From positions 1 to 34,571 of the forward strand of contig UQWG01000017.1 of NCBI GenBank assembly GCA_900544645.1: a stretch of 34,571 nucleotides of DNA. The letters are read 5' to 3'. Below, piece after piece: positions 31,446 through 34,571 of this stretch. Positions within the stretch are counted from its first letter, which is position 1; each line of letters begins with the position of its first letter. This DNA comes from an uncultured Collinsella sp. Its GTDB lineage: Bacteria; Actinomycetota; Coriobacteriia; Coriobacteriales; Coriobacteriaceae. A model generated the notes under the pieces. It was not told where the DNA came from. It did not search any database and was given only the letters and a program-made list of their open reading frames with translations. The translations under genes and the position numbers were made by a program.

Positions 31446-33053
31446 CTATCCGCATACACCGCATTTTGCACAGGCCAAAAGTGCGGCCGGAGCCTGCGCG
31501 ATGCCGCCCTTTGCCGTCTCGCGCAGCGTGGCCGGCAACGCGTGGCCCACCGAGAGCATGACATGTGCCATCTGGTCAAACGGCACCAAGCTCTTAATGC
31601 CTGCAAGGGCGAGTTGTGCCGAGCTAAAGGCCGCTGCCACGCCAATGGCGTTGCGGTTTTGGCAGGGCACCTCCACGAGGCCACCGACGGGGTCACAAAC
31701 GAGGCCCAGCAGGTTACTCAGCGCGATGGAACTGGCGTCGAGCGCCTGCTCGGGCGTGCCGCCGAGCATCTGCACCAACGCGGCGGCTGCCATGGCAGCG
31801 GCGCTTCCCACCTCGGCTTGGCAGCCGCCCTCGGCGCCGGCAACGCAGGCGCTTGTGGTGAGGTTGAGGCCGATTGCGGCTGCGCAGTAGAGCGCGTCCA
31901 TGACCTGCTCGTCGTCGAGCTGCAGGCGATCGGCGAGCGCCAGCACGCAGCCGGGCACAACACCCGCGGAGCCTGCCGTGGGGGCGGCGACAATCACGCC
32001 CATGGTAGCGGAGCGCTCGAGCACGGCCATGGCGCGGGCAACGGCGTCGGTCTGGACGGCGCCCATCAGGCTTGCACTCAAATCGTTGCAGCGGGTTGCT
32101 TCGACGAGCTTGGCCTCGCCGCCGATAAGCCCGCCGAGCGAGCGTTGCGGATTGGCGATGGGGGCCGTGGTCTCCTCGCGCATGACGTCGAGCACGCGGC
32201 GCATGGCAGCGACGGCGTGGGCCTCGCCGGTCAGACGCGCCTCGCGAACGGCCATGACGGCGCCGATGCTGAGCCCCAGTTCCTCGCATGCATCGAGCAG
32301 CTGCTCGCCGTCGTCGAAGATTTCCTTGGCCGAGACGCCGGGGGAGAGCGACGAGGCAGAACCGGGGAGCTCGATAAACGTTGCGTAATCGACATTGTCG
32401 AGCTTGCGCAGCATGGGGACGACGGTGTCGTCGGGCGCGCCGTCGGTCTCAAAGACGGAGTAGGCCTGGCCGCCCACCTCGGTGCGGTAGGTGCGGCAGA
32501 AGGCGATGTTCACGTGTGCGTAGGCGAGCAGGTTGGTGAGCGCGGCGAGTACACCGGGGACGTCCTTGTGTGCCACGAAGAGCGTGGAGTACATGCCCGA
32601 GATGTCGACGCCGACGCCGTTAATGCGGCTGATACGCATCTTGCCGCCGCCCAGGCTCTCGCCGCGGACCTGTGCCGTGGCGCCCGTGTCGTCGACCATG
32701 TCGATGTCGACGGTGTTGGGGTGGATGGAGGCGTCGTCGCCCTTGATGTCAAAGTGATATTCGAGGCCCTGCTCGTGCGCGAGGTCGAAGGCTTGCTTGA
32801 TGTTCTCGTCATCGGTATCAAGGCCTAGGATGCCCGCGACGAGCGCACGGTCGGTGCCGTGGCCGCGGTAGGTGTGGGCGAAGGAGTTCCACAGGCCAAA
32901 GGTGACTTTGGTGATGCGGCCTTCCAGCAGGCTGGCGGCAACTTGGGCGCAGCGCAGGGCGCCGGCGGTGTGCGATGAGCTGGGGCCGACCATGACGGGG
33001 CCCAAGATCTCGAATGCCGAGGTCGTAGCTAGTGTTTGCGGCTTGCCTGCCAT
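31446..33053 (-). CDS. L-serine dehydratase, iron-sulfur dependent, single chain
   Basis: Converts L-serine to pyruvate and ammonia with a [4Fe-4S] cluster. A 535-residue protein fusing both units. The beta part, about residues 1-230, has ILGPVMVGPSSSHTAGALR, NSFAHTYRGHGTDRALV and an ACT-like domain (VPGVLAALTNLLAYAHVNIAF). The alpha part has GVIVAAPTAGSAGVVPG, SACVAGAEGGCQAEVGSAAAM, LVCDPVGGLVEVPC and QNRNAIG; three Cys here would hold the cluster. Start ATG 33053 follows AAAGGAG; longer in-frame starts to 33140 run into the palindromic leader. Product name is secure; sdaA/sda naming varies for fused forms. Confidence 0.92.
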   Translation of the reverse strand: MAGKPQTLATTSAFEILGPVMVGPSSSHTAGALRCAQVAASLLEGRITKVTFGLWNSFAHTYRGHGTDRALVAGILGLDTDDENIKQAFDLAHEQGLEYHFDIKGDDASIHPNTVDIDMVDDTGATAQVRGESLGGGKMRISRINGVGVDISGMYSTLFVAHKDVPGVLAALTNLLAYAHVNIAFCRTYRTEVGGQAYSVFETDGAPDDTVVPMLRKLDNVDYATFIELPGSASSLSPGVSAKEIFDDGEQLLDACEELGLSIGAVMAVREARLTGEAHAVAAMRRVLDVMREETTAPIANPQRSLGGLIGGEAKLVEATRCNDLSASLMGAVQTDAVARAMAVLERSATMGVIVAAPTAGSAGVVPGCVLALADRLQLDDEQVMDALYCAAAIGLNLTTSACVAGAEGGCQAEVGSAAAMAAAALVQMLGGTPEQALDASSIALSNLLGLVCDPVGGLVEVPCQNRNAIGVAAAFSSAQLALAGIKSLVPFDQMAHVMLSVGHALPATLRETAKGGIAQAPAALLACAKCGVCG

Positions 33054-33078
33054 GGGTGCTCCTTTAATCTGTCCCGTC

Positions 33079-33199
33079 GTCCCGAGGGGCGGGGCATAAG
33101 GTCGCCTGCTCGGACAGTCCTGCTCGCACGGAGAGCACATTAAGTGCTCTCCGGCTCGTGCGGAACTCGCGATCGACCTTATGCCCCGCCCCTCGGGAC
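33079..33199. repeat. 121-bp nested palindrome upstream of the serine dehydratase gene
   Basis: Perfect 26-bp inverted arms (33079-33104 and 33174-33199, beginning GTCCCGAGGGGCGGGGCATA) enclose a second perfect 10-bp dyad at 33129-33153 (CGGAGAGCAC / GTGCTCTCCG, 5-base loop). The left arm ends 12 bases before the ribosome binding site of the dehydratase gene. It may be a folded 5' leader, a REP/MITE-like element, or both. The rest of this 314-base gap holds weak promoter-like sequence (TTGCCA and TATCCT, minus strand, 19-base spacing) and the metK terminator. Confidence 0.75.
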
Positions 33200-33289
33200 T
33201 AAGGATACATGGTTGGAGTTGCTAGATGGCAAAATTCATTAGCTGGGAACTTGTCTGACCTTGCTTATCGAGACGTCTTCACCACCGTT

Positions 33290-33330
33290 TATATAAAAAA
33301 GAAGTACCGGTTGGGGCCGGTACTTCTTTT
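33290..33330 (-). terminator. Rho-independent terminator after metK
   Basis: A perfect 14-bp stem (AAAAGAAGTACCGG at 33297-33310 and its complement at 33317-33330) with loop TTGGGG is followed on the minus strand by TTTTTTATAT. It lies 38 bases after the metK stop. Confidence 0.9.
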
Positions 33331-33367
33331 GGTGCGTCGATATTTGGTTGCAGCATTTGCTGCTGGC

Positions 33368-34571
33368 TTACAGGCCGCAGGCTGCTTTGAGTTCTTCGAC
33401 TCGGTCGGTTTTCTCCCAGGTGAAGTCGGCGTCTTCGCGGCCGAAGTGACCGTAGGCTGCCGTCTTTTCGTAGATGGGGCGACGCAGGTCTAGATCGCGG
33501 ATGATGGCGCCCGGGCGCAGGTCGAACGTCTTCTCTACGGCCTCGACGATCTTGTCCTCGGCAACCTTGGCGGTACCGAAGGTGTCGACCATGATTGAAA
33601 GGGGCTTGGAAACGCCGATGGCGTAGGCAAGCTCGACTTCGCAGCGGTCGGCCAGACCGGCGGCGACCACGTTTTTGGCGACCCAGCGCGCGGCATACGC
33701 GGCGGAGCGGTCAACCTTGGTGCAGTCCTTGCCGCTAAAGGCACCGCCGCCGTGACGGCCGTAGCCGCCGTAGGTGTCGACGATGATCTTGCGGCCGGTC
33801 AGGCCCGTATCGCCCATGGGGCCGCCCACGACAAAGCGACCGGTGGGGTTCACGTAGATGTCCGCGTTGTCCCACGGCATGTTCTCGGCGGCCATGACCG
33901 GGGTGATGACGTGCTCGATGAGGTCGGCCTTGATCTTGCCCATGTCCTCGATCTCGGCGGCGTGCTGCGTGGAGATGACGATGGTCGTGACCTCGACGGG
34001 CTTGCCTTCCTCGTAGCGCACGGTGACCTGGGTCTTGCCGTCGGGACGCAGATAGGCGAGGGTACCGTCGTGACGCACGGCGGCCAGGCGCTCGGCCAGG
34101 CGGCTTGCCAGGTAGTGTGGCATGGGCATGAGGGTCTTGGTCTCGTTGGAGGCATAACCGAACATCATGCCCTGGTCGCCGGCACCGATCAGGTCGATCG
34201 GGTCGGTGGTAGCGCCGGTCTGGGTCTCGAAGGACTCGTCAACGCCCTGGGCGATATCGGGCGACTGCTCGTGGATGAGGCTCATAACGCCGCAGGTGTC
34301 GCAGTCAAAACCGAACTTGGCACGGTTGTAGCCAATGCGGCGGATAACGCCGCGGGCGATTTCCTGAACGTCGACGTAGGCCTGGGTGCGAATCTCGCCG
34401 GCGACGATGACGGTGCCGGTGGTCACGAGGGTCTCGCAGGCGCAGCGGACGTTCTCCACGTTGGCAGGCACGCCGTTGGGGGCGATGTAGCCCTGCTCCT
34501 GCAGCTCTATTTCTTTGGCGAGGATTGCGTCGAGGACGGCGTCGCTGATCTGGTCAGCGATCTTATCGGGA
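33368..34571 (-). CDS. metK: S-adenosylmethionine synthase, 5' end outside the window
   Basis: Makes SAM from methionine and ATP. About 400 residues are visible, read continuously to the right edge. The N-terminal part present is PDKIADQISDAVLDAIL, part of the HPDK ATP-binding region, so only about 15-20 residues are missing. Other motifs: GAGDQGMMFGYA, the ATP-binding GRFVVGGPMGDTGLTGRKIIVDTYGG, HGGGAFSGKDCTKVDRSAAYAAR and YAIGVSKPLSI. SAM supply links it loosely to the many methyltransferases in the island, but it lies outside the island and is transcribed separately. Confidence 0.95.
   Translation of the reverse strand, partial: PDKIADQISDAVLDAILAKEIELQEQGYIAPNGVPANVENVRCACETLVTTGTVIVAGEIRTQAYVDVQEIARGVIRRIGYNRAKFGFDCDTCGVMSLIHEQSPDIAQGVDESFETQTGATTDPIDLIGAGDQGMMFGYASNETKTLMPMPHYLASRLAERLAAVRHDGTLAYLRPDGKTQVTVRYEEGKPVEVTTIVISTQHAAEIEDMGKIKADLIEHVITPVMAAENMPWDNADIYVNPTGRFVVGGPMGDTGLTGRKIIVDTYGGYGRHGGGAFSGKDCTKVDRSAAYAARWVAKNVVAAGLADRCEVELAYAIGVSKPLSIMVDTFGTAKVAEDKIVEAVEKTFDLRPGAIIRDLDLRRPIYEKTAAYGHFGREDADFTWEKTDRVEELKAACGL

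Noticed and set aside
31323..32828. A 501-codon plus-strand frame opposite the serine dehydratase
   Set aside because: Composition (His/Gly/Val-rich) is that of an antisense frame and the minus strand holds a complete enzyme.

Overview
The window looks like a chromosomal segment of an anaerobic gut actinobacterium of the class Coriobacteriia, most like Collinsella. This is recognition from gene content and style, not a database match. The flanks carry ordinary housekeeping and envelope genes of moderate G+C. The middle, about 4.0 to 25.9 kb, is visibly richer in G+C and is almost entirely a cobalamin (vitamin B12) biosynthesis island.

Left flank (1-3.9 kb): the 3' part of a tRNA-Glu(CTC) with its terminator, a flippase-like membrane protein of the LPG-synthase transmembrane family, a TetR regulator, a palindromic repeat element, a bidirectional terminator, and a leftward radical SAM protein.

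Island (about 4.0-25.9 kb): two divergent transcription units meet in a 458-bp spacer. Leftward (9.49 to 3.98 kb), behind a cobalamin riboswitch, lie an exported lipoprotein version of the cobaltochelatase CbiK, a small lipoprotein, a large binding lipoprotein with an extra beta domain, a FecCD/BtuC-type permease, and an ATPase with an unexplained C-terminal domain. Rightward (9.95 to 25.80 kb) run 17 tightly packed genes of the anaerobic pathway: cbiF, cbiD, a cbiL remnant, cbiG, cbiH, cbiET, cbiA, cobT, cobU, cobS, a cobU-like/cobC fusion, cbiB, cobD, cbiP, a cobO/btuR-type adenosyltransferase, cbiC and cbiJ. Together these would take cobalt-sirohydrochlorin to adenosylcobalamin, except that the C20 methyltransferase CbiL survives only as a 77-residue, internally deleted ORF.

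The island is bounded by 22-bp near-identical direct repeats (3997-4018 and 25928-25949). Each is one arm of a dispersed palindromic element, of which another complete copy sits at 2266-2334. Just inside the right repeat is a fragment resembling an IS21-type transposase. The left repeat lies inside the 3' end of the transporter ATPase gene. The pattern suggests the island arrived, or can move, as a unit by recombination at these repeats.

Right flank (26.0-34.6 kb): a leftward tripartite MacAB-like ABC export operon, an L,D-transpeptidase with a basic Gln/Arg-rich tail, a single-chain iron-sulfur L-serine dehydratase preceded by a 121-bp nested palindrome, and metK running off the right edge.
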